Assembly (NCBI GenBank): GCA_021850095.1
Contig: JAJZRX010000002.1
Location: 1 to 64,000 of the forward strand
DNA: 64,000 bases
Source of the DNA: Deltaproteobacteria bacterium
GTDB lineage: Bacteria; Desulfobacterota; Desulfuromonadia; Geobacterales; Pseudopelobacteraceae
Direction of reading: 5' to 3'
This document shows, piece after piece, positions 41,996 through 50,318 of this stretch. The number at the start of each line of letters is the position of its first letter. Within the stretch, counting starts at the first letter, position 1. The notes under the pieces are model-generated. The model made no database searches. It saw nothing but the letters and a program-made list of their open reading frames with translations, and was not told where the DNA came from. A program made the translations under genes and the position numbers.

Positions 41996-44026
41996 CTACA
42001 AATCGAAATCGTCTGTCTCTACAATCTGCGCCCGTTTGCCATCAGTCTTTGCCTTTGTCACGAACTGCCCCGTTTGCGAGAAAATAACAACCGGTACCAG
42101 CCGCTCTTCCAGCGTCGCACCGCCGTGTAGCTCAAAGCCCTGTCCGCCGCCCCTCTTGGGCAGTCGGTCATACCCGCGCATCACCCAATACCTGCCATCC
42201 AAAGTTTCTTCCAGTTCCGGTGGACATTCACCTTGTGTCGACCGCTCTCGGTAGCGCCAATCGGCGACTTCCGCGCCAGCCTCACATGGAAGCGTCCGCG
42301 CCAGCCTCGGTTCGGCCTGCCATGCCAACACCGCTAGTCTAGAACTCCCGTGGTCTGCTGTGACAAGCACCCGCTCAAATCGCGTCAGCCCCACCGCCAC
42401 GCGCGGCAAAACATCGCTGCCGATCACATCCAGCGCCGCAGCCAGACTTTCCTCCACGCACCGGGCCTCGTGCGCTTCCGCTCCATTGTGCGCGATGTTG
42501 TCAAAGCGCTTAATGTCTGGCAACCGCCGAGTGACATCTGGCCAATGGATGCTGTTGAATATCGTCGATGTCGGCAATTGCGCCACGCCGACCGCAATCG
42601 AATCCACGCCTATATTCCGTTGTCGCGCCAGTGCTACCAACATCGGCAGCCACTCCGCGCCCATCGCATCAACCACCAGTAACGCACACCTGTTGTCCGA
42701 GGCATATCGTTGCACCATTGCATCCCGCGATTGCACCGAACTCGGAGGGACAGCCCGCAGTGCCTTCTCGTAAAACTCAGGCGTCACGCGGCCAGCCATT
42801 TTCAGTTCACGGTATTCCATGAAATATTCTTCCAGCGCCACGTCGCCAAAAACAAAATTGGCATTCAGATACATTTCCGCTTCTGGGTACACCTCTTTTA
42901 TGACGTTTGACACAATGCTATCTACCGAACAGCGCCGCAGTAATTCCGCCCGCTCCGCGTCCGTCCTGCAATTCAACCAAGGAGCAACCCGCGATGTGGA
43001 TTCGACCGCACAACGCGCAATGAATTGCCGGATGTCCGCGTCGGACCTGCTAACGTCAGCTTCCCGTATAGCATCCCTGCGTTCACCAGCATGTGCTAAC
43101 GATTCATCCAGCCATTCCACAGCTCCTGTTACGTATGCGGAGCGGAAGTTGCCGACATAAACCCCCTCTTGTCTTACGACACACTCAAGGTAACTGCCCT
43201 TGTATGCGACGTGTTTTACCAGCCACAGTACCGCCTCACGTTCCGCACCTCTGCGCTCGTCAAAAACACGTAAGACGCACTTTGTGACTGCACTTTCCGA
43301 AAAAAACAACGCCTTGAGCGTTTCCGACAGCGTTTTCCCCGTACCTTCTTTACCCCGCTCGCAAATCCACCGCAAGGCATCTTCGGACAATCCCGAATCT
43401 TCCACGCCGTAAAAAACGTGAGCGAATTCCCGCAGACATACCACCTGTCTCACCTCGGCGCTTAGCCCCGCCAATTCTCGCCCTTCCGAGGTAACCACAA
43501 TTCGCCGGACAAAGCTGTCACTCGGATGTTCTTCGGTATATCGCAAATACTTCTGAAATGTGTCGCACGCTTCCGGGATGAATGATGCCAAATTGTCCCC
43601 GACCAGCATCACTTCCGTACGCCCAGCAAACTGTGGTACAACATCTCCATAAATTTCAATCAGTTGCTTCCCTTGGCGGTAGCGCGGATTGGCGAAAACA
43701 TTCTTTAGTATCAAATCCGTGCCGTCATCGCTCCGCAAAAAGCAGACCGCATCCCGTTCTGACGTACCGTCTACCCATTCGCGTAAAGCGACAATCGCGG
43801 CCAGCTTATTCTCGTCCGTTAACAACGCAAGATAGCCAGGCAGCCCCAGTAATACCAACGCATTACCGCTTCTCTCCTGTGCCGACATCGCATCGCGTAC
43901 CCGACCGAAAACTTCGTCAGGCATTGGCAGCCACGCGCTCTCCCTAACAAGATCACTCAAACGCAACTCAACGTCGCCACGCTCTTGGTAGAACCTGCGC
44001 AGTGCTGTCCAATCTCCCGGAGGCAC
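41996..44026 (-). CDS. pglZ: PglZ-domain protein (BREX type 4-like), perhaps 5' truncated
   Basis: A 676-aa protein with the PglZ alkaline-phosphatase-like domain in its C-terminal half: CALLVVDAMGAEWLPMLVAL, VLVTADHGSSRLAVL, and ELHGGATLEERLVPVVIF (metal-binding Asp/His). The annotated start is GTG at 44026 without a good Shine-Dalgarno at the right distance. The frame is open upstream to about 44057 (..KARIVIV before PPGDW), so N-terminal residues may be missing. First gene of a four-gene operon; no BrxP or BrxC gene is found upstream. Confidence 0.82.
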   Translation of the reverse strand: MPPGDWTALRRFYQERGDVELRLSDLVRESAWLPMPDEVFGRVRDAMSAQERSGNALVLLGLPGYLALLTDENKLAAIVALREWVDGTSERDAVCFLRSDDGTDLILKNVFANPRYRQGKQLIEIYGDVVPQFAGRTEVMLVGDNLASFIPEACDTFQKYLRYTEEHPSDSFVRRIVVTSEGRELAGLSAEVRQVVCLREFAHVFYGVEDSGLSEDALRWICERGKEGTGKTLSETLKALFFSESAVTKCVLRVFDERRGAEREAVLWLVKHVAYKGSYLECVVRQEGVYVGNFRSAYVTGAVEWLDESLAHAGERRDAIREADVSRSDADIRQFIARCAVESTSRVAPWLNCRTDAERAELLRRCSVDSIVSNVIKEVYPEAEMYLNANFVFGDVALEEYFMEYRELKMAGRVTPEFYEKALRAVPPSSVQSRDAMVQRYASDNRCALLVVDAMGAEWLPMLVALARQRNIGVDSIAVGVAQLPTSTIFNSIHWPDVTRRLPDIKRFDNIAHNGAEAHEARCVEESLAAALDVIGSDVLPRVAVGLTRFERVLVTADHGSSRLAVLAWQAEPRLARTLPCEAGAEVADWRYRERSTQGECPPELEETLDGRYWVMRGYDRLPKRGGGQGFELHGGATLEERLVPVVIFSQTGQFVTKAKTDGKRAQIVETDDFDL

Positions 44027-44059
44027 GATTACTATCCGTGCCTTCTCCTTGGGGGTATG

Positions 44060-44230
44060 TCAGATCAGCAATTGCCAGCTATCACTTCAATGGCGGTTAT
44101 GAAGCATGCCGATAAGCAGTCGAGTGATGCGAAAGCTCCGAAAAGTGCTTTCGCATCCACTCCGGACGTTGATTGCAATGATGTATTGAGCTGTATCCTT
44201 GAGTGAAACCATGTCATCATAGTGGTGAGA
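44060..44230. other. junction sequence upstream of pglZ
   Basis: Between the open pglZ frame and hipA. A plus-strand frame of 49 residues starts at 44057 (MSDQQLPAITSMAVM...), but it has no recognisable family or ribosome site. brxC and brxP, expected here in BREX type 4 loci, are absent. It looks like a breakpoint. Confidence 0.4.
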
Positions 44231-45433
44231 TCATGCTGACAAGGTATCTGTAACGCCTTCACTCCACGCGGCCAGCATCCGGCTTCCCACGTCGTGGAAC
44301 TCCGGGTGCTCCTTCAGATACTCAGACAACATCCCTCGGGTATCGGTCACTCCCTCCGCAACCTCGTCGAAGATCTGCCCGACTTTCCCCACCGGCAACG
44401 CCAGGTGCGCAATGGCAAACTTCTCCAGGACCTTCCGTGGCCACCACTTCTTGCTGCCTGCCAGAGAGAGCGCGGGTACATCCCGTTGAATGTAGGCCAC
44501 AGTTGTCACCATATCATACACCGGAGCCAACCGGACCGGTTGCCCGGGCCGCTCGTACAGAACTCCGAAATTCTTCAAATGGGCATCTCCATTCCTGATC
44601 ATGCAAGAAAGTACAAGTGAAGCGAAAAACTGTTCCCGGGCTCCCTGCAGGAACTCTCCCGATACGAAATCCTTGATCGACCGCGCCACCCGCTCATAGG
44701 TGCTGCCATATTTCTGTGCCGTGCCCACGGCCTGTATGGAGCACATATCCTCGAAGCCCAAGGATAATCCATCAGCGGCCACATCGAACCGCTTCATCAC
44801 GAACAGTCCGCCATTTTCGGAAAGGTGGAATTCCGGCACCGGCAAACCGGCCTGTTTGGCTGCGGTCATGCAGAAGAATTCATTCGCCGCCAGCTGCGGA
44901 TAGTCGGCTCCCCAGGACTTTACGATGTAACCACCAACGGCGGCGGTTCCCCGCTCCGTCGCATCCAGCATGACCTTCGGCTGCACTCCTGAAACCCCGG
45001 AACGGAGGGCATATTTCGCTATCAGGTCGTGAAACAGTTCCTCTGTGTCAGGGTAGGACAACAGCTCATCCAGCGATTCGGCAGATTCCACAATACCGGC
45101 AGACGTATCTTCCGGCAGGGAAAAGCGGTTACGCCCGATCTGGTTGCCGCCGGTGACGCGGAGAATAGTCAAATCATCTTCACCGGCGAGTTTGGCAATA
45201 GCGCGCCTGATAGCCTCAAGCAACGCTCCTTCCGGCAGGTTCATCTGGAAAACAGGGTGCAGATCCCGGCTCAGCCAGCTTTCCAAACGCACTGGCATGG
45301 TGAGCGATACCTGGGTATCCGGTGGTTCTGCGGCCTGATCGTAGGCAAAGACATACTGACGCTGGTCCAGAGAGCGGTCCAGAAGACCGGCCCGACAATC
45401 AGCGGCCCATACGGCCAAGGCATTCGCACTCAT
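44231..45433 (-). CDS. hipA: HipA-family kinase toxin (second copy)
   Basis: A 400-aa HipA-type kinase, distinct in sequence from the one at 35389. Motifs: PVFQMNLPEGALLEAI, SGVSGVQPKVML, FVMKRFDVAADG, catalytic MIRNGDAHLKNFGVLY and PVYDMVTTVAY. The GDAHLKN motif holds the catalytic Asp. The start overlaps the antitoxin stop (ATGA). Confidence 0.93.
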   Translation of the reverse strand: MSANALAVWAADCRAGLLDRSLDQRQYVFAYDQAAEPPDTQVSLTMPVRLESWLSRDLHPVFQMNLPEGALLEAIRRAIAKLAGEDDLTILRVTGGNQIGRNRFSLPEDTSAGIVESAESLDELLSYPDTEELFHDLIAKYALRSGVSGVQPKVMLDATERGTAAVGGYIVKSWGADYPQLAANEFFCMTAAKQAGLPVPEFHLSENGGLFVMKRFDVAADGLSLGFEDMCSIQAVGTAQKYGSTYERVARSIKDFVSGEFLQGAREQFFASLVLSCMIRNGDAHLKNFGVLYERPGQPVRLAPVYDMVTTVAYIQRDVPALSLAGSKKWWPRKVLEKFAIAHLALPVGKVGQIFDEVAEGVTDTRGMLSEYLKEHPEFHDVGSRMLAAWSEGVTDTLSA

Positions 45434-45669
45434 TTCTCGCCCCTCAGCTCATCCAGCGTAGGAGGTGTCCCCGCAGGTCGTACACGGAGTTCCAGATCGA
45501 GATATTCCAGTATCCTGATCAGTTTGCGGACACCGATTTCCTGAACGGTTCCCGATTCAATCAGGCTGATCGTGGCACGGCTCATCTCCAGATCCTTCGC
45601 CATCTTTTCCTGGGAGACCTTCCGGCGCTTTCGCTCATTGCGTATTTCTTCACCAATATCGAAAAGCAT
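45430..45669 (-). CDS. hipB: HipB-family antitoxin (second copy)
   Basis: A 79-aa XRE helix-turn-helix protein (IRNERKRRKVSQEKMAKDLE, MSRATISLIESGTVQEI). Paired with hipA by an ATGA overlap. No clear operator palindrome was identified in the short upstream region. Confidence 0.88.
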   Translation of the reverse strand: MLFDIGEEIRNERKRRKVSQEKMAKDLEMSRATISLIESGTVQEIGVRKLIRILEYLDLELRVRPAGTPPTLDELRGEK

Positions 45670-45817
45670 AAATGCATTCTATATGAAACAATTATGTTAA
45701 TCAATCAGAACATGTATTACATACAATACTATTTTAAGGTGTTGCTTTTTATTCCACCCGCAAGCGACGAAAACCGCCGGCATCTATCTAGCTGATTTTA
45801 TGAACATTTGTCTTAAA

Positions 45818-45838
45818 ACGGATACAAAAGCGGATACA
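45818..45838 (+). repeat. tandem CGGATRCA repeat, unit 1
   Basis: Two tandem copies of ACGGATACA (45818-45838) spaced by AAAG. A related pair lies at 46060-46080. The layout resembles arm-type binding sites of a tyrosine integrase at the end of an island. No integrase gene is in the window. The stretch 45670-46097 holds no supported gene. Confidence 0.5.
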
Positions 45839-46059
45839 GCGGAAAAAGGGAGAAATAAATGCGGGGCCAAAGTGAGTGATTCTTCGTGTTGTTGCTTAGT
45901 ACGCTTGTTGATGAATAGTGTGGGTGACGGCGCTCCAGTGAGCTTAGCGCTGCATGGCCTTTCTACGGGATTCTGGTTTCAAAATTATTTAGACTGATGC
46001 ACAAAATTTTCAGGGTGTCTCACAATATTTCACAATATTTCTGGCTTACCCAATGACAA

Positions 46060-46080
46060 ACGGATGCAAAAACGGATGCA
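46060..46080 (+). repeat. tandem CGGATRCA repeat, unit 2
   Basis: ACGGATGCA twice, spaced by AAA. Same direction and arrangement as the pair at 45818-45838, 242 bases away, and close to the tRNA-Gly gene. Confidence 0.5.
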
Positions 46081-46097
46081 CAGAATATTTTAGCAAG

Positions 46098-46129
46098 AAA
46101 AAAGGGCTTAGCCGACCGGCTAAACCCTT
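46098..46129 (-). terminator. terminator of tRNA-Gly transcript
   Basis: On the minus strand, GGGTTTAGCC and GGCTAAGCCC pair around GGTC, then six T. It lies ten bases past the CCA end of the tRNA gene. Confidence 0.85.
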
Positions 46130-46137
46130 GAATTCTT

Positions 46138-46212
<75 letters not shown>

Positions 46213-46261
46213 TTGCAGTCCCGGATTTATAGCAAAGCCCCTGGACGTTGTCAATATTTTT

Positions 46262-47467
46262 TCAACTGGACGCTGTAATTTTTTTACCTTTGTGCCCGAT
46301 CAGATCCCGATAAGCCTGGAGCAATTCTAAACCGCGCGCCTGCCAGGAATGGACCTGGACGGCCCGCTCCCGGGATTGTTGGCCGATGTTCGCCAATCGA
46401 TCGCGGTCATTCAGCGCGGAAACCATCTGTTCCGCCAGTGAGGCGGCACTGTTATAGTCGGCGTAGATTCCGCATTCGGCCAGTATTTCACGATTGACGG
46501 CGCTTTCAAAAGCCACCGTGGGCAGGCTGCAGGCCATGTAGTTGAACAGCTTGCCGTTGGCCTCGGTGCGCGCCAGTTTGGGCGAAACCGCCAGGTCGCC
46601 GGCGCTCAAAAACAGCGGAGCGGAGCCGTACGGCACCCGGCCGGTGAAGGTGATTATATCGTCAAGCCCCATCCGGGCCGCCTTGCGACGATACTCCTGG
46701 TCAGGAAAGCCCATCAGCAGGAAATGCGCGTCCGGCAGCCGATCCCTGACAATCGCTATCGCCTCCAGCAGCAGATCCAGCCCCTGATACTGATTGAAGA
46801 GTCCCAGATAAACGACCAGCCGGGCATCCTGGGCAATGCCCAGTTCCTGGCGCGCCTGCTGACGGGAGCCGGGTTTGAAAACCTCGACATCCACCCCGTC
46901 GATCAGCGTGCGGATCTTTTCCGGACCGATTCCGAAATCAGCGCCCAGTTCCCGCCGCCCCTCACCGGAGCTGGTGATAATCCCGTCGGCAGTGCGGTTG
47001 ATAAAGCCCTCGATAGCGACAAAGATCCTGTGCAGCAGCGATTGTTGGCGCAGGAAACCGTGATTGAGCGACTCTCCGCTCAGGCTGCCCTGATAATCGA
47101 ATAACAGCGGCAGACCCAGCAGCTTTTTCAGAACCCAGCCGACCAGGGCGCCTTCGTGCAGATGGGCGTGGATCAGGTCGGGACGGAAGGAACGGGCAGA
47201 ACGGTAAGCCGTGATCAGCAGCAGCAGATCAAGGTAGGGCTTGTGCCAGGAGGGGCCGGCTTCCAGCTTTGTGTACCAGGGGATCCGGGGAATTCTGACG
47301 GTTGTGATCCCCGGCATATCCCGCCCCAGGTGATAGGACACGATACAGACCTGGTGACCCAACCTGGTCAGGGTTCGGGCTTCCTCATAGATCCTGACAT
47401 GGCAGCCCCGGTCGGCAAAATAGGGGGTCGGGGCCAGCATCAGCACGCGCAGGGCGGGATCAGCCAA
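46262..47467 (-). CDS. glycosyltransferase family 4 (GT4)
   Basis: About 401 aa with two Rossmann-like domains. N-terminal part: LAPTPYFADRGCHVRIYEEA; the donor-binding C-terminal half has LVVYLGLFNQYQGLDLLLEAI, the EX7E-like region around SPKLARTEANGKLFNYMA, and a final helix. Family members build polysaccharides or glycolipids from sugar nucleotides. The start is uncertain: TTG at 47467, close to the preceding stop, is preferred over 47515, which would overlap the previous gene by 56 bases. Confidence 0.88.
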   Translation of the reverse strand: MADPALRVLMLAPTPYFADRGCHVRIYEEARTLTRLGHQVCIVSYHLGRDMPGITTVRIPRIPWYTKLEAGPSWHKPYLDLLLLITAYRSARSFRPDLIHAHLHEGALVGWVLKKLLGLPLLFDYQGSLSGESLNHGFLRQQSLLHRIFVAIEGFINRTADGIITSSGEGRRELGADFGIGPEKIRTLIDGVDVEVFKPGSRQQARQELGIAQDARLVVYLGLFNQYQGLDLLLEAIAIVRDRLPDAHFLLMGFPDQEYRRKAARMGLDDIITFTGRVPYGSAPLFLSAGDLAVSPKLARTEANGKLFNYMACSLPTVAFESAVNREILAECGIYADYNSAASLAEQMVSALNDRDRLANIGQQSRERAVQVHSWQARGLELLQAYRDLIGHKGKKITASS

Positions 47468-48404
47468 GGTTGATCCTGTCCCGGACCACATAGATCGGCT
47501 TGCCCTGGGATTCAAAATAGGTGCGGGCGTTCAGCTCGCCCAAAAGCCCCATGACGATGAACTGAATCCCCATGAACAGCAGAAACAGGGTCAGAACCAG
47601 GAGCGGGTTGCGATTCAGACTGAGGTTGTCGAACAGTTTCATATACACCGCCATGCTTCCGGTCAGCAGGCCCAGAAACAGGGTATACACCCCCCATTTG
47701 CCGAACAGCTGGATCGGCTTGGTGGAATAGGCCAGCAGAAACTTGACCGTCATCAGATCCAGAATCACGCGCAAGGTGCGCGAAATGCCGTATTTGCTGA
47801 CGCCATGCAGACGGGGATGATGGTTTACCGGCAGCTCCGTCACCCGCGCGCCCACCTGGGATGCCAGCGCCGGCACAAAGCGATGCATCTCACCGTACAG
47901 GTTGATACCGTCCAGCACTTCGCGGCGGTAGGCCTTGAGGGTGCAGCCGTAGTCGTGCAGATGAACGCCGGTCAGGCGCGATATGAGCGCATTGGCCAGC
48001 AAAGAGGGAATTTTGCGGGTGATAAAGGTATCCTTGCGGTCCTTGCGCCAGCCGGAAACCACATCGAAGCCTTCCTTGATCTTGTCCACCAGTCGCGGTA
48101 TATCGGCCGGATCGTTCTGCAGGTCACCATCCATGGGGATGATGATGCCGCCGCTGGCGGCATCGAAACCGGCCGCCATGGCGGCCGTCTGACCGAAATT
48201 GCGGCGGAAGCGGATCAGCTTGAGACAGGGATCATCCTTGGCCAGTTCGGCCAGCAGACCGTATGAGCCATCCGATGAGCCGTCATCGACCATGATCAGC
48301 TCATAATCGCAGCGCATCTGCAGCATGGCGCTTGTGATGGCGCTGTAAAGGGCATTGACGTTGTCCTGCTCGTTATAGATTGGTACGACGATACTGATAT
48401 CCAA
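47460..48404 (-). CDS. family 2 glycosyltransferase (DPM/ArnC-like)
   Basis: A 314-aa GT-A enzyme: DISIVVPIYNEQDNV, MVDDGSSDGSYGL, MDGDLQNDPADIPRL, and two C-terminal membrane segments. The type usually transfers a sugar to a polyprenyl phosphate carrier at the inner membrane. Start taken at TTG 48404, seven bases after GGAGGAG; the longer ATG frame at 48461 lacks a ribosome site. Confidence 0.9.
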   Translation of the reverse strand: MDISIVVPIYNEQDNVNALYSAITSAMLQMRCDYELIMVDDGSSDGSYGLLAELAKDDPCLKLIRFRRNFGQTAAMAAGFDAASGGIIIPMDGDLQNDPADIPRLVDKIKEGFDVVSGWRKDRKDTFITRKIPSLLANALISRLTGVHLHDYGCTLKAYRREVLDGINLYGEMHRFVPALASQVGARVTELPVNHHPRLHGVSKYGISRTLRVILDLMTVKFLLAYSTKPIQLFGKWGVYTLFLGLLTGSMAVYMKLFDNLSLNRNPLLVLTLFLLFMGIQFIVMGLLGELNARTYFESQGKPIYVVRDRINLG

Positions 48405-48493
48405 AGAATTGACTCCTCCAGTAGTAACATCAAACGGCTGCAACGTTAACGAAACCAGCAAACAATGTCAAAAGAATACGGGGAGGCTCGAGG

Positions 48494-48805
48494 TCACCCC
48501 CAATATGCCTTGTCGTGGGGTCCAAGGGCAATAAACTTGATGGTATCGTCGGGGCGGTCAGGACAATCGGCACAGAGGACATGTGCATCGTCACCCTTTT
48601 TGCGACAGATTGCGCAGTAAAGGAAAATAATCAGAAAATTGCGTCTGACAGGACAGCTATAGAATCCACGAAAGTTTCCTTTGAGCGGTTCGCCCAGTGC
48701 TACCGGGCTTTCGCAGATCATATCCACCTTTTTTCGGACAGCTTCTTTTATTGCGCTGTGTTTTTTTAGAGAAGCGACAAAATCATCACTGAAAACCAGG
48801 TTCAT
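48494..48805 (-). CDS. RelE/YafQ-type toxin with Cys4 motif
   Basis: A 103-aa protein: VFSDDFVASLKKHSAIKEAV, a central RRNFLIIFLYC strand and a tail FIALGPHDKAYW, as in RelE/ParE-fold toxins. It contains CAIC and CADC (C-x2-C ... C-x2-C) between the last two strands, which is unusual in this fold and would allow a zinc site. The start overlaps the antitoxin stop by four bases. Confidence 0.75.
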   Translation of the reverse strand: MNLVFSDDFVASLKKHSAIKEAVRKKVDMICESPVALGEPLKGNFRGFYSCPVRRNFLIIFLYCAICRKKGDDAHVLCADCPDRPDDTIKFIALGPHDKAYWG

Positions 48806-49056
48806 TTAAAAACCTCATCATAACCCTGCCAGCTTACCGTGCCTGCTTTAACCCGCTCAATCGTGCGTAAGAGCGAATCAGAAAAATCAGGATCCGCCAG
48901 TATCGTTTCAGTCGGGTCATTCTCTTTAATCCGCTTCAGCTTAAGGGCAAATTGGGTAAAAACCTCGGAAACCGTTGTGCGTTGGGATTCCGCATATTCC
49001 TTGATAAAATCGATCAAGTCCGCGTCAAGAGTAAGATTGATTCGAGCTTTCTGCAT
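48802..49056 (-). CDS. CopG/DUF6364-like antitoxin
   Basis: An 84-aa protein beginning MQKARINLTLDADLIDFIKE, a ribbon-helix-helix-type DNA-binding start, followed by an acidic toxin-binding part. AGGAGG precedes the ATG. Coupled to the toxin gene by ATGA. It probably represses its own promoter. Confidence 0.75.
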   Translation of the reverse strand: MQKARINLTLDADLIDFIKEYAESQRTTVSEVFTQFALKLKRIKENDPTETILADPDFSDSLLRTIERVKAGTVSWQGYDEVFK

Positions 49057-49113
49057 GGCACACCTCCTGAACACATATTATGCGCATATCATGCTCATTG
49101 TCAAATGTACCGT

Positions 49114-50073
49114 TCAGGATCCCGGGAAATCCTGCCCGAACTCCTTGATGCGCCGGATGACAATATTATCATCACGCAGCGGCACAGGCTTGCCGCCCAG
49201 CAGACCGTACAACAGCCCACAACCGTTAACGCAGTGCATCAAGGGATATATCAGCAGCAGCGCCAGCAGATACAGGCGGCCAGTACGGCAGATGGCGGCG
49301 CTTGTAAAAAGGGCCGCCAGGGCGGCATACAGCAGCAGCGGCGCCAGCAGGAGCAGGTTGCCGCCAAAAAGCAGAACCAGGAAGAGATAGAGCGTAAAAA
49401 ACAGCGGCACAAAACTGACCAGAGAAAAAGATCCACTGATCAGGGTTTGCTGGGCCCGGCCACGCCCGTAGGCAAACATCTGACGGACAAAAGCCTTCAG
49501 CGACTTCCGTTGACTCCGGTGGACGTACATGGCCGGGTTGTGAACCAGCTTGAAGCCGGAGGATTTGATCCGGTCCAGCAGTTCGTTCTCCTCGTTGGGG
49601 TACAGTCGCTCGTCAAAACCGCCCAGCTCCATAAAAACGGAGCGTCGGATCACAAGATTGCAGAGAATCAGCTCTTTTTCGGTGGTTTCACGGACCGCGC
49701 CGAACACGCGATAGCGACCTCTGACGGCGCCCGAACCAAGCGGAGAACTGAGGGCGGAACCAAACAGCTGCTGCAAGGGGCTGTCGGAAGCGGGTGTGAC
49801 GGAAGGACCGCCGACCACGGCCACCTTCTCGTCTTTCATGATTTCGGCGCACAGCCGCAGATTTTCAGGATTGATCAGTGAATCGTCATCCAGAAAATAG
49901 AGCAGTTCACCACGGGCCGAGGAGGCTGCCAGATTACGCTGCCGGCTGGGAGCGGCCCCTTCGGCAATCAGCAGTTCGTATGAGTCGGCATCCGCGGATA
50001 GATTTCGGATGGAGTCAAGCGCGGCAACATGGCCACCCGCCTTGACCGGAATGATGATTGAAAAGGTTATCAT
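49114..50073 (-). CDS. family 2 glycosyltransferase
   Basis: A 319-aa GT-A protein: FSIIIPVKAGGHVAALDSI, LLYFLDDDSLINPENL (DxD), NLVIRRSVFMELGGFDERLYP, and membrane segments in the last third. It is likely part of a surface-glycan pathway. Its start follows GAGGTG; a hairpin lies just upstream at 50089-50108. Confidence 0.88.
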   Translation of the reverse strand: MITFSIIIPVKAGGHVAALDSIRNLSADADSYELLIAEGAAPSRQRNLAASSARGELLYFLDDDSLINPENLRLCAEIMKDEKVAVVGGPSVTPASDSPLQQLFGSALSSPLGSGAVRGRYRVFGAVRETTEKELILCNLVIRRSVFMELGGFDERLYPNEENELLDRIKSSGFKLVHNPAMYVHRSQRKSLKAFVRQMFAYGRGRAQQTLISGSFSLVSFVPLFFTLYLFLVLLFGGNLLLLAPLLLYAALAALFTSAAICRTGRLYLLALLLIYPLMHCVNGCGLLYGLLGGKPVPLRDDNIVIRRIKEFGQDFPGS

Positions 50074-50088
50074 ATCACCTCAAAAAAA

Positions 50089-50108
50089 AACCGGGTCAGA
50101 CCCGGTTT
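50089..50108 (-). terminator. hairpin with T tail upstream of GT2 gene
   Basis: AACCGGGT / ACCCGGTT with loop CAG. Nine T follow on the minus strand, 15 bases before the GT2 gene start. It would stop leftward transcripts arriving from beyond 50320 rather than end the GT2 gene. Confidence 0.75.
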
Positions 50109-50318
50109 ACAGTTGCTTCACCCAGGCCGGAAAAGAATTCGGCCGAAGCGCATGGCGGGATAGTAACCACGTGGTGGTTGAAAATCAACCACCAAATAGT
50201 GTATCGCGCCCAGCGCCCTGGACACAAAACAGTGCTGACTGCACATGATGGAAACTACCTGACTGATTTCCCAAGGGAATGAATTTCAGCCGACCTTTTC
50301 CGACTATTTTTCACGGCA

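Noticed and set aside
44057-44206. 49-aa plus-strand frame near the pglZ junction
   Set aside because: No ribosome site, no family, and it overlaps the likely breakpoint.
45818-46080. CRISPR array
   Set aside because: Only two short pairs, no regular spacers and no cas genes.
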